Below, piece by piece: positions 18,639 through 26,386 of a stretch of DNA of 64,000 bases. Each line of letters opens with the position of its first letter. Positions within the stretch are counted from its first letter, which is position 1. The notes beneath the pieces were generated by a model that had not been told where the DNA came from, searched no databases, and saw only the letters and a list, made by a program, of their open reading frames with translations. Position numbers and translations under genes: made by a program. The stretch lies in assembly GCF_021026345.1 (NCBI RefSeq), contig NZ_JAJNCZ010000005.1, positions 248,001-312,000 of the forward strand, given 5' to 3'. This DNA comes from Rhizobium sp. GN54. GTDB taxonomy: Bacteria; Pseudomonadota; Alphaproteobacteria; Rhizobiales; Rhizobiaceae.

Positions 18639-20261
18639 ATGCTCAATCCTGCCTACCTTGCCAAGTCCAAGAACGGCATTTTCTACCTCCGCTGGCCGAT
18701 ACCGAAGCAGCTTCATCCGCTTAGCAAGGCAACCACGCTCAAGCTGTCACTGCGGACCCGCAACCCGAAAAATGCATTGCGCTTATCCCGTCCGCTAATT
18801 CAGATAGGCGAGAGACTGAATCAGGACGGAATAGTTGGCTGCATGCGGTATGAAGCGCTGAGAGCCTTGCTTACAGAGCATTTTCGCAACCTGCTCGAAC
18901 AGCAGAAGGCCGAGATACAAGCAGAGGGCAGGCTGTCCGCATTCCGCCGCGACGTGATTGCAGGAAGCAAATCCACCGCTGAATTGGCGCTTCAGGAAGA
19001 CAAACCCCTTCAGTTCTGGGAACGCAATGACAACAAGTTGCTTTCGGCATTCATTGAAAAGTATGCAGCCGATGTCCCCGAAGGAAGCAAACAGTACGCA
19101 TGGCTGCAAAGAGACATTAAAAGCGCGTACTTGAGCTATCTGGATGCCGTCCTCGCGTATGACGACTCCTTGGCCCGATTTAATTTGGAACCCCGTACCG
19201 GCATCAGTAGTCCACTGCCGTCACAGGGCTTAAAAGAGAAGGGGATGACCATAGCGGAGCTTGCGAGCAGCTACGTCAAAGAAAAGGAGCTTGGTGAGAA
19301 TTGGGTCGCCCGCACCAAAATGGAGAAGGCCGACCACATAAAGCTACTGCAAGAGATTCTTGGCGAGCAGACAGATATACGATCGATTACGGCAAAAGAA
19401 ACCAAGCAGGTTAAGGATACTCTAAAGGCATACCCAAAGAACCGCTCGAAGAACCGAGAGACTAGAGGCAAGCCTCTGGAAGCCGTTCTGAAAATGCAGG
19501 ATGTAGAAAGAATTCAGCCGCCCACAATCAACAAGTATCTTCAGACTTACAACGACATGTTCGAATGGGCCAGACGAAACAGCCATGTAAATGCCAATCT
19601 CTTTTCAGGCTTGGCGATACGCCAGAACAGGAAGCGTTCCCAAATTGAACGCACCGCTTTCACGAATGAGCAAGTCCGTACGATTTTGAACACGGTTGTC
19701 GAAAATAGTGCTGGCCTAATCCGCAAAGAGTACCAAAAGTGGGGACCGCTTATCGGCTTGTATACCGGTGCACGCCTAAATGAGATTGCGCAGATCGATT
19801 TGACCGACATACGCCAACAGGATGGAGTCTGGTTGTTTGACCTGAACGATGATGGCGAGGGCAAGCAGTTGAAGACAGCAGCCGCGCGGCGTCTGGTACC
19901 TATTCACCACAGGCTGATAGAACTAGGGCTTCTGGAGCATGTAGCGGAACTCCGCAAACAGGGGAAGCACAAGCTATTTCCCGACTTTCCGAACTCCATC
20001 GAGCACGGTCGAGGACGCAACCTAGGCCGATGGTTCAATGAGAAGCTGTTGCCCGAGCTGAACATCAAGAGCAAAGAACTCGTCTTTCACAGCCTACGCC
20101 ACACAGTGGTAACAAGACTGATGCAGGCGAACGTGCCGGAGCCAATTGTGAAAGCAATCGTCGGCCACCAACAGCAAGGCGTGACACAGCAGAACTATTT
20201 CAAGCAGGGCTACACGGTGCAGCAACTGGATTCCGCTCTACAGAAGCTGGACTTTCATTGA
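18639..20261 (+). CDS. Site-specific tyrosine integrase
   Basis: A 540-residue phage-type integrase. The N-terminal YLAKSKNGIFYLRWPIPKQL matches the DUF6538-like domain common in proteobacterial island integrases. A core-binding SAM-like segment (MTIAELASSYVKEKELGENW) follows, then the catalytic domain with Arg379 (TGARLNEIAQ), His484 and Arg487 (FHSLRHT), His510 (IVGHQQQG) and nucleophile Tyr520 (QQNYFKQGY). The catalytic set is complete, so the enzyme is probably active. The ATG at 18639 was chosen because any upstream start would read through the tRNA. Adjacency to attL fits insertion at tRNA-Thr. Confidence 0.95.
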   Translation: MLNPAYLAKSKNGIFYLRWPIPKQLHPLSKATTLKLSLRTRNPKNALRLSRPLIQIGERLNQDGIVGCMRYEALRALLTEHFRNLLEQQKAEIQAEGRLSAFRRDVIAGSKSTAELALQEDKPLQFWERNDNKLLSAFIEKYAADVPEGSKQYAWLQRDIKSAYLSYLDAVLAYDDSLARFNLEPRTGISSPLPSQGLKEKGMTIAELASSYVKEKELGENWVARTKMEKADHIKLLQEILGEQTDIRSITAKETKQVKDTLKAYPKNRSKNRETRGKPLEAVLKMQDVERIQPPTINKYLQTYNDMFEWARRNSHVNANLFSGLAIRQNRKRSQIERTAFTNEQVRTILNTVVENSAGLIRKEYQKWGPLIGLYTGARLNEIAQIDLTDIRQQDGVWLFDLNDDGEGKQLKTAAARRLVPIHHRLIELGLLEHVAELRKQGKHKLFPDFPNSIEHGRGRNLGRWFNEKLLPELNIKSKELVFHSLRHTVVTRLMQANVPEPIVKAIVGHQQQGVTQQNYFKQGYTVQQLDSALQKLDFH

Positions 20262-20319
20262 TGCAAGCATGACAGGACCACACCCAAGCCGCCACTGACG
20301 ACGCCTCACAGGGGGGAGC

Positions 20320-21219
20320 ATGACATTAATTGTATTGGCACTTATCGGATGGGGACTCTACACGTTCTTCAAGTTCAACACGAAACGGGGAGCCGAGACA
20401 GTACGAGCGCATGTCTTCCTTGGCCGCATAGAGGCGGGCGAGCATGCTGAAACTGCCAACAATGCTGCACGTCTCGATGTCTTGAATGCGCCCACTTCGC
20501 TAATTCTAGAAGCCAAAGCCAGAATAGCGGAGCAATTCGACGGCAAGCAAGGACCGATGATTGCAAAATCATATGGACTGGGCATGACTCCCCAAATATC
20601 CCCGTGGCTTAGAACTTTGGCTGGCTTAGCAACTCCGGGCAGCCTCTCGCACAATGAAGTCGTAAACGGAATAGATGAAAAACCAGAATGGGTGACGGGA
20701 TTTATTTCTTACTATGTGGCGAGTGAACTAACATATTCTCCACACAACAGTATGCCGCAGACTGTAAGGAGCCTCGTCACCGGGAGACTTGGCGCCCAAG
20801 AACAGCAGTCCTTGCTTGTATCCTTGGGCAACTACCTCGAACACCGAGAGAAGCGCCCTCGATCCCAACATGATGCTGCAATCGTTGTTTCCTCGGCTCA
20901 AGCGCTACTGAAAGAGGAGGTCACGAAAACGAGAACGCGCACGGGGATCGAAAGATACGTCCATGAGGTGCTGAAGGAAGAAGCCGGAGCAGAGCCAACA
21001 TTTGAGCAAGTGAGAACTCAGGCAGATGAACTTATCTCGATGGCCTCAGAAGGCGTCTCCAATGGAAACAAGCTACGAGACATGATCTTAAAGCACAATA
21101 TGGACACCCTTTGCCTCGCCACCAACAAGAAAACTGCGCGACAACTGGACGAAGAATTTTCATTGGCGTTCGAATCTCCGACATCGAGCTCGCCCGACTT
21201 CGCGCCCTTCAAACAGTAG
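20320..21219 (+). CDS. Unknown protein with N-terminal membrane anchor
   Basis: The 299-residue product has no family I recognise. Residues 1-19 (MTLIVLALIGWGLYTFFKF) form one membrane helix with the rest probably cytoplasmic. The body is helical and polar, with EVTKTRTRTGIERYVHEVLKEEAG and a C-terminal Ser/Pro tail. The start has a G-rich ribosome site (GGGGGGAG) that is unusually close to the ATG. It is 58 bases after the integrase on the same strand and may be co-transcribed. Its codon use is like the rest of the element and unlike the chromosome. Confidence 0.75.
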   Translation: MTLIVLALIGWGLYTFFKFNTKRGAETVRAHVFLGRIEAGEHAETANNAARLDVLNAPTSLILEAKARIAEQFDGKQGPMIAKSYGLGMTPQISPWLRTLAGLATPGSLSHNEVVNGIDEKPEWVTGFISYYVASELTYSPHNSMPQTVRSLVTGRLGAQEQQSLLVSLGNYLEHREKRPRSQHDAAIVVSSAQALLKEEVTKTRTRTGIERYVHEVLKEEAGAEPTFEQVRTQADELISMASEGVSNGNKLRDMILKHNMDTLCLATNKKTARQLDEEFSLAFESPTSSSPDFAPFKQ

Positions 21220-21410
21220 GCTTCAGAGCGCCGAAGGGAGGCCGACGCGCAGCCTCCCGACCGCCGCCGCCGAACGCTGCTTTTTCAGTTTCGGCCACAG
21301 AGAGTCACTGGCGAGCGTTCGCCACCTTGCCTGACCCTTTGGCCGGACGGATCCGCAATCGTCGCCAGCAGGCTTCTGCGTCGATTTTGCACGCCATCGG
21401 CGGGAGCACA

Positions 21411-22046
21411 TCACATCCTCCAGACGGCCAACGCTCTTTCGGCATCCTCCGGGGCGTTCCTTATCCGCAAAATCGTTTGCCGTGTGAGGTTTGTCATCCT
21501 GGCAATGGCTGATGCACCAACCCCCTCAGACAGCAATCTGACGACTAACGAATACTGGCTGCGATCATAGGTCGGCTTTCTACCCTTGTATTTCCCCCGA
21601 TCCGCCATGGCATGATCAATGCCCGCCCGCTGAGCTTCCTTAGTCGCCTCAGCTTGAGCCTGAGCAGTCGCCGCCATGAATGCAATCAGTGCGTCACGTA
21701 CCGCCTCTTGGATGGGGTCTCGCGTAGAGCCATCAAATGTCATGGCGTTTATAACGGTGCGCACAACTACCCCACGCCGCATAAACTCCCTGATGGCATC
21801 GCAAACGTCCCGGTAGTCTCTACCCAATCGATCTACCCAGCGGACAACCAACGTATCGCCTTGCCGAAGCAGATCATACAGACGCCTCCCCTCCGGCCTT
21901 TCTCTCAGTGCGCCTCCAATGCCAGTTTGTCCATGATCCGCAATAACCTGATCAATGCTGAAGCCGGCCTTACGAGCCTGCTGCTCCTGATGCTCAATTG
22001 TCTGATCAAGGGTTGATACACGTGCGTAGAGGATCGTAGCCATCAT
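21411..22046 (-). CDS. Serine recombinase (resolvase/invertase family)
   Basis: A 211-residue small serine recombinase. The N-terminal catalytic domain has Ser11 in LYARVSTLDQT, the EHQEQQARKAG segment, the RPEGRRLYDLLRQGDTLVV region and the DRLGRDYRD arginines. The C-terminal helix-turn-helix is GASAIARMTNLTRQTILRI. All expected catalytic residues are visible. It is the second recombinase on the element, transcribed opposite to the integrase. It may resolve or invert DNA near the AT-rich region, or be left from a nested element. ATGs at 22046 and 22043 are both possible starts. Confidence 0.93.
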   Translation of the reverse strand: MMATILYARVSTLDQTIEHQEQQARKAGFSIDQVIADHGQTGIGGALRERPEGRRLYDLLRQGDTLVVRWVDRLGRDYRDVCDAIREFMRRGVVVRTVINAMTFDGSTRDPIQEAVRDALIAFMAATAQAQAEATKEAQRAGIDHAMADRGKYKGRKPTYDRSQYSLVVRLLSEGVGASAIARMTNLTRQTILRIRNAPEDAERALAVWRM

Positions 22047-22078
22047 TCAATACCATGTCCGTTAGGGTCATGTACACT

Positions 22079-22106
22079 AATCTATCTGTACGTTGATTAA
22101 TGTCAA
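22079..22106 (-). promoter_or_regulatory. Candidate promoter/operator of the serine recombinase
   Basis: On the minus strand TTGACA (plus 22101-22106), a 16-base spacer and TAGATT (plus 22079-22084). The promoter overlaps the inverted repeat GTTGA/TCAAC (22092-22107) and lies among three TGTAC/GTACA words (22071, 22087, 22114). This looks like a binding site for the recombinase itself or a repressor. Confidence 0.45.
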
Positions 22107-22886
22107 CCCTTACGTACACACTGAATGGACTACGCCGCCTTATCCTCTAAGGTATACCCTATCGGACGCTGCAATTGAACGACAGCAGCATGCTGTCGCT
22201 TTCCGTAGCGGCTCATTAAATAGCCCAATTAAAGCCATTCCATATATGGATGTAGGTTTTTAGACTACTTTGCATGAGATCATGATATCCCCGCCCCTCA
22301 ATGCATCATTTTCATTGTATATTATTACAGACTACATGTACTATTTTATGTATACAATAAATTAACACTCTATGTATTATACCATTTTCATATTTGCTTA
22401 TATATAGCGCATATAATGACTTAATATATATCTATATATTGCATCTTTATATATTATGCATCATCAGTTGTATAGGCTAGTTGTATATATGCCATACTAT
22501 AACATAGTGATAAATATGTGTATTATACTATATATTATACTATTATTATCTACCAGCTATACACACTATGCGGCATATATATGTGATTTCTATCTTCGAT
22601 AGATGGAACCGATACCCAAAGCATCGGATTGGCTTTTATTTCCGTATAGCGGCGAGGCACCTAGCAAGCGTACTGATTGGTACAACGATGCTCGGCAGCC
22701 TACCGGAGCTAGCCTTGCGCTCTACCCGAAAGCCCAAGCCTTGAGCTCTCTCCCAAGTGCCATACCCAATCTGCATACATCAATGTCAATGACCGGCAGG
22801 GGGGAATTGCAGGCTTCATCATCATTAAATAGCTCTACGAAAAATTTAGTGAGTTTAAGAATCGAGTACTCTCAGCGTCAGTGTAC
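22107..22886. other. Gene-free stretch containing an extremely AT-rich segment
   Basis: About 780 bases without a supported gene. From 22321 to 22560 only about 22 percent of bases are G or C (54 of 240 by hand count), with long TATA alternation, for example around 22421-22440 and 22521-22550. TGCATCAT recurs near 22302 and 22457. From 22603 onward GC content rises again. The only sizeable open frame (22603-22950 plus) overlaps the next gene, lacks a clear ribosome site and is not convincing. Confidence 0.8.
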
Positions 22887-23384
22887 TCACCCACCGATAG
22901 AGGTCATCCACCCTTGCATCAGCCCCTTCATCTTCGCATCATATGCGTAGCTGAGGACCCAGGAAGTGATGCCGCCGAAGATGAACGTGCCGATCCATAT
23001 AAGGACGGACTGAAGACGTGTCGGCATGCCGAGCATATCCCTTAGCCGGTCTTTTTCCGTTGCGGTCATTTGCGCAAGAAGAGCTCTGTCGGCCGATAGC
23101 CGGTCTCGCTCCCTGCCGATCTCAACGACCGATTTCTGTATGCTTGCCAGCTCCCGCTTATGCTCGTGAGCAGTCGCCTTGATGTCATCAATTGCAGACA
23201 AGGCTTCGAGCAGGTTCTCCCGTGCAGCCTCTATCTTTGCAAGGCGCTTATCTACGTCACCGACTTCTTTCTTTACGATGGCGTCGTACAGATCGACGCC
23301 CACGGTTACGCCTATAGAACCGGATAGGACCTTTAGCGCGACCCGCGCCAAGCGACTGGCGACAACTTCAAATTCAACGCTCAC
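22887..23384 (-). CDS. Coiled-coil protein with C-terminal membrane helix, cassette gene B
   Basis: The product has 165 residues and an unknown function. Residues 1-30 include a weakly hydrophobic segment (VALKVLSGSIGVTVGVDLYDAIV). Residues about 35-110 form a charged coiled coil (KRLAKIEAARENLLEALSAI to DRLSADRALLAQMTATEKDRL). Residues about 124-147 are a strong membrane helix (SVLIWIGTFIFGGITSWVLSYAY), followed by a short tail. The layout resembles DUF1640/Bdr-like coiled-coil membrane proteins, but no homology is claimed. The GTG start at 23384 has its ribosome site GAGGTGAG overlapping the stop of the upstream gene, so the two are translationally coupled. Confidence 0.8.
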   Translation of the reverse strand: MSVEFEVVASRLARVALKVLSGSIGVTVGVDLYDAIVKKEVGDVDKRLAKIEAARENLLEALSAIDDIKATAHEHKRELASIQKSVVEIGRERDRLSADRALLAQMTATEKDRLRDMLGMPTRLQSVLIWIGTFIFGGITSWVLSYAYDAKMKGLMQGWMTSIGG

Positions 23385-23392
23385 AACTCACC

Positions 23393-24091
23393 TCAAAACG
23401 GGATGTCTTCATCCAAGTCGCGGCTGAATGTTGGCTCAACCTTCTTCGGGCCCTCAATGCGCTTGCGCTCGATTGGAGGGGGCAATTTGATGTCGCCTTC
23501 AAGGTCTTTTGCGTGGCCGAGCAACTCATTGATCCGCTTGACGAGTTCGCTGAGAGGATTGAGGCTTTCCCCTACCTTTTTTGCGGCGTCCGCTGCGTCG
23601 ATGATGAAAGCCATCGCATTGTCAAAGCGGGTGCGGCTACGGTCTACATCAGCCTCAAACACATTGAGCTTGGCATAGAGCGAATTGCGCTTGCGCTCTT
23701 CAATGTCGGCCTGTTGAATCACCCGACGGATGGCGGTGATGAGGCCGTGGATGCGTTCTTTCGTTGGTGCATCCAGTAGTACGGTGTAAACCTTGGCCGT
23801 GCGTGCTCGCTTGACTTGAGCTCGTATTACGTAGGCCTTAGTGAAGAGCTTAAAATCGCTGATCTCTTTGTAGGCGTCATTCCATTCAGGGATGCTCCAA
23901 TTGCTGAACTCTACAATTCCAAGCGCACTGGCGGCAGAGAGAACATTGTTCATGAACTCGATACCGACTTGCCGCGTATCCTCGTTGTCCCCGTAGCTTT
24001 TCAGCTCATCCTGATACTGCTCGGTGAATTCCTCGATGTACTGAAGCAACGCTATTTCATCGTCGTCTGGCAAGTTCTCGAAATCGGGCAC
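23393..24091 (-). CDS. Helical protein with SSB-like C-terminal tip, cassette gene A
   Basis: The product has 232 residues and an unknown function. The body is predicted helical and acidic at the N-terminus (MPDFENLPDDDEIALLQYIEE), with a basic middle (RAQVKRARTAKVY, RIHGLITAIRRVIQ) and a long amphipathic stretch (ESLNPLSELVKRINELLGHAKDLEG). A proline- and lysine-rich linker (PPPIERKRIEGPKK) then leads to the end DLDEDIPF. That ending closely matches the C-terminal tip of bacterial SSB, the docking peptide for RecO, RecQ, PriA, exonuclease I and others. No OB-fold is seen. Start is GTG 24091 with AAGGA eight bases before. It is followed by gene B after 8 bases. Confidence 0.82.
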   Translation of the reverse strand: MPDFENLPDDDEIALLQYIEEFTEQYQDELKSYGDNEDTRQVGIEFMNNVLSAASALGIVEFSNWSIPEWNDAYKEISDFKLFTKAYVIRAQVKRARTAKVYTVLLDAPTKERIHGLITAIRRVIQQADIEERKRNSLYAKLNVFEADVDRSRTRFDNAMAFIIDAADAAKKVGESLNPLSELVKRINELLGHAKDLEGDIKLPPPIERKRIEGPKKVEPTFSRDLDEDIPF

Positions 24092-24473
24092 AATTTCTTT
24101 CCTTGTAGGGTTGGCAGACTATGCAACCAAAATAGTAATTGGTTTAGCGGCATACAATCGCCAATCCCACGATATCCCGTTCTTTATTCGTTCCCACAAG
24201 CGCAGGCCGCTGGCCCTGCTCTCACCATACCTATACGGCAATTCCCTATTGTACTGACCAGCGCTCTATGAGACTTAGTACAGACAAGGGGGACATAACG
24301 TCCCTCCCCCATACCTCGGCGCAAGCGAAATCAAATCCTTAGATGAGTGGTCAGCGCTCACGTAAGCGGCACCATTTTTCCCAATTCCAGAATTCTTGCA
24401 CGCGCCATCGGCGCGGAGCGCGATGAGACGGTTCCGGCCCGCCCCGGCCACGAGGTGCCCCCTGCCCGGCAGG
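24092..24473. other. Intergenic region with attR
   Basis: This 382-base stretch has no supported gene. From 24092 to 24357 it should hold the promoter of the two-gene cassette; I see no clear -35/-10 pair. The attR copy is at 24358-24376, and beyond it lies ordinary chromosome up to the permease stop at 24474. The T run just after attR (24375-24379) probably belonged to the original 3' trailer of tRNA-Thr. Confidence 0.7.
24358..24376. repeat. attR: second 19-bp core repeat
   Basis: Identical to 18557-18575 over 19 bases (TCACGTAAGCGGCACCATT). Sequence before it does not continue the tRNA, so it is the distal att copy rather than a second tRNA gene. Confidence 0.93.
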
Positions 24474-25643
24474 TTACTCCGCCGCGGTCTTCTCGGCCGC
24501 CTCCTCGATGACCGGCGGCTCCTCGGTCATCTCGACCTCGCGGACCCATTCGCGCCAGATGGCGACGAGGAGCGCCATCAGCACCGGACCGATGAACAGG
24601 CCGAGGAAGCCCATGGTCTTCACCCCGCCGATGAGGCCGAAGAAGGTGGGCAGGAACGGCAGCTTGATCGGCCCGCCGACCAGCTTCGGGCGCAGCGTCT
24701 TGTCGACGATGAAGAGCTCGATCGAGCCCCAGAGGAAGAGGGCGATGCCGGCGACGGCCGATCCGCTGGCGACGAGGTATATCGACACCAGCGTGAAGGC
24801 GAGCGGCGCACCGCCCGGAAAGAGCGCCATCAGTCCCGTCAGCACGCCGAGGGTGACGGCGGAGGGAACACCGGCGACCCAGTAGGCGATGCCCAGCACG
24901 ATGCCCTCGCCGATCGCGATCAGCGTCATGCCGGTGACGGTGGAGCTGATCGTGGCGGGGACGATGCGCGAGATCCGCTCCCAGCGCATCGGCAGGATGC
25001 GCTCGCCGATGCTGTCCACCTGCGACAGGAAGGTCTCGCCGTCGCGATAGATGAAGAAGAGCGCGATCAGCATGAACAGCATCGTCAGGAGCAGATGGAA
25101 GGCGGCGCCGCCGGCAGCCAGAGCGACGCGATAGATGTTGGCGATATTGGCGCCGCTGATGATCTGCGTCACTTCGCCGATCGCGCCGGGATGGTCGAGA
25201 AGCTGGGTCCAGCGATTGGCCATCCATTCGCCGACGATCGGCAGCGCGCGGATCCATTCCGGCACCGGGGCGCCGGTCTTATTGGTCGCCACGGCCCAGC
25301 CGATCCACTCGCGCACCTCCTGGAAAGCGTAGGTGACGGCGAACATGATCGGCACGATGATGAAGGCGAGGATCAGCAGGATCGCGATCGCGGCCGCGAG
25401 CGTGCGCTGGCCGTTGAGCGCCCGCCGCAGCCGACAGAACAGCGGCCAGCTTGCCGTGGCGATCACCAGCGCGGCAAGGACCGGCACGACGAAACCGTGG
25501 AAGAAATAGACGCCGGCGACGATGACGAGGAACAGCAGCCACCGCGCGGCGGAGATCGAGGAGATCAGGGCGACGCCACTCGTCCGCGCGGCTCCCAGCA
25601 GGCGCGGTTCATGGCGGGTGTTGCGCAGTTCGGGCTGGTGCAC
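24474..25643 (-). CDS. AI-2E family transporter (PerM-type permease)
   Basis: A 389-residue membrane protein of the AI-2E transporter/UPF0118 family. It has paired N-terminal helices (AARWLLFLVIVAGVYFFHGFVVPVLAALVI), a helix AAAIAILLILAFIIVPIMFAV, a middle soluble region, and later helices including LTMLFMLIALFFIYRDGE, the conserved IGEGIVLGIAYWVAGVPS and LTGLMALFPGGAPLAF. The GTG at 25643 was chosen because AGGAGG lies six bases before it, while upstream starts lack a site. Known members export the quorum signal AI-2 or act in sodium/proton exchange; which applies here is not clear. It is the first chromosomal gene after the element. Confidence 0.86.
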   Translation of the reverse strand: MHQPELRNTRHEPRLLGAARTSGVALISSISAARWLLFLVIVAGVYFFHGFVVPVLAALVIATASWPLFCRLRRALNGQRTLAAAIAILLILAFIIVPIMFAVTYAFQEVREWIGWAVATNKTGAPVPEWIRALPIVGEWMANRWTQLLDHPGAIGEVTQIISGANIANIYRVALAAGGAAFHLLLTMLFMLIALFFIYRDGETFLSQVDSIGERILPMRWERISRIVPATISSTVTGMTLIAIGEGIVLGIAYWVAGVPSAVTLGVLTGLMALFPGGAPLAFTLVSIYLVASGSAVAGIALFLWGSIELFIVDKTLRPKLVGGPIKLPFLPTFFGLIGGVKTMGFLGLFIGPVLMALLVAIWREWVREVEMTEEPPVIEEAAEKTAAE

Positions 25644-25867
25644 CGTATTCCTCCTGTTCGATGCGGCTCCGCACGTGACGCAATTCGGGGCGCTTTGCCT
25701 CATATGGTGATACCAGTGTCTGATGTCACGGCAAAGAAAACCTTGACGGTGCGACATTTTTTTGCCCCCGCCGCGATCCAAAGCATGTCGGGCAAAGTGT
25801 GCAGCGGTTTTGCGACGACGACATGCGTAAAATCAAAGGACTAAAATCTGAAAGATCGCGACGCGAT

Positions 25868-26293
25868 CTAGCGCGGCAGGCAGGGTCGGCGCGGCCCGCT
25901 CAGGGGCTGGTAGCTGTTGTCCGAACCCCGGTAGCTCCGGTAGCGGTTGGCGCACCATTGCTGCGGGGTCATCCCATAGACCGGCGCGCCGGGCCCGACG
26001 GTGACGTCGCCGAGCATCTCGCCGGTGCCGAAGGCCCATCGCGGATACCAGTAGCCGTTGCGATGGCGATAGTAGCCGTCGCGGTAGGTCGAGGCGCCGC
26101 GAAGGCCACGGTAGGTCGGAGCGCCGCGCAAACGATCGACGGGATCACGGCGAAGCCCGAGCGCATCCACCGGGTCCTGGCCAACCACGACCGGGCCGTG
26201 GCGAGGGCGCAGGGCATCGATGGCAGGCGCGGGCGCGGCAGCCAGGAAGGCCAGCAGAAGCGTCGAAACCATCCGGCCGGTATGTCTGGCCAT
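25868..26293 (-). CDS. BA14K family envelope protein
   Basis: A 141-residue exported protein. The signal peptide (VSTLLLAFLAAAPAPA) spans about residues 8-25. An Arg/Tyr-rich spacer with the repeated YRGLRGASTYRDGYYRHRNGY pattern follows, then the BA14K C-terminal motif with WCANRYRSYRGSDNSYQPLSG and a final cysteine near the end. BA14K proteins of Brucella and rhizobia are immunoreactive, lectin-like and tied to envelope integrity. The ATG at 26293 has AAGGAGG seven bases before. It is divergent from fadD. Confidence 0.88.
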   Translation of the reverse strand: MARHTGRMVSTLLLAFLAAAPAPAIDALRPRHGPVVVGQDPVDALGLRRDPVDRLRGAPTYRGLRGASTYRDGYYRHRNGYWYPRWAFGTGEMLGDVTVGPGAPVYGMTPQQWCANRYRSYRGSDNSYQPLSGPRRPCLPR

Positions 26294-26386
26294 CCTGTCG
26301 CCTCCTTCCGGCATCCGGCTTTTCCGGCATTCTCCCACGGAACCGACCGGCTTGCCAGCAGGCGGCGGAGACGGGCCGTTTGCTTA

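Larger units (their letters stand above)
18576..24376. mobile_element. tRNA-Thr-integrated element of about 5.8 kb
   Basis: The boundaries are the two 19-bp att copies. Contents in order: tyrosine integrase starting 63 bases after attL, an unknown membrane protein, a serine recombinase, an AT-rich non-coding stretch, and a two-gene minus-strand cassette. Base composition is visibly lower in GC and uses more A/T-ending codons than its surroundings, consistent with transfer. There are no phage structural genes, transfer genes or replication protein, so it is either a small satellite-like or cargo-type integrative element, or a reduced remnant. The gene 3' of attR is ordinary chromosome (AI-2E permease). 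Confidence 0.88.

Noticed and set aside
21111-21512. 133-codon open frame on the plus strand overlapping gene ends in the element
   Set aside because: It overlaps the end of the unknown membrane protein and runs antisense to the end of the serine recombinase, with arginine/proline-rich composition and no ribosome site. Treated as chance.
22107-22886. CRISPR array in the AT-rich region
   Set aside because: Short words recur, but there are no regularly spaced identical repeats with unique spacers.
22603-22950. 115-codon open frame on the plus strand between the AT-rich segment and the cassette
   Set aside because: It overlaps the end of the minus-strand coiled-coil gene, has no clear ribosome site, and its peptide shows no domain or protein-like pattern. 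It may hold remnants but is not supported as a gene.
24358-24376. A second tRNA-Thr gene at the right end of the element
   Set aside because: Only the last 19 bases match; there is no D arm or anticodon arm before it, so it is an att copy.
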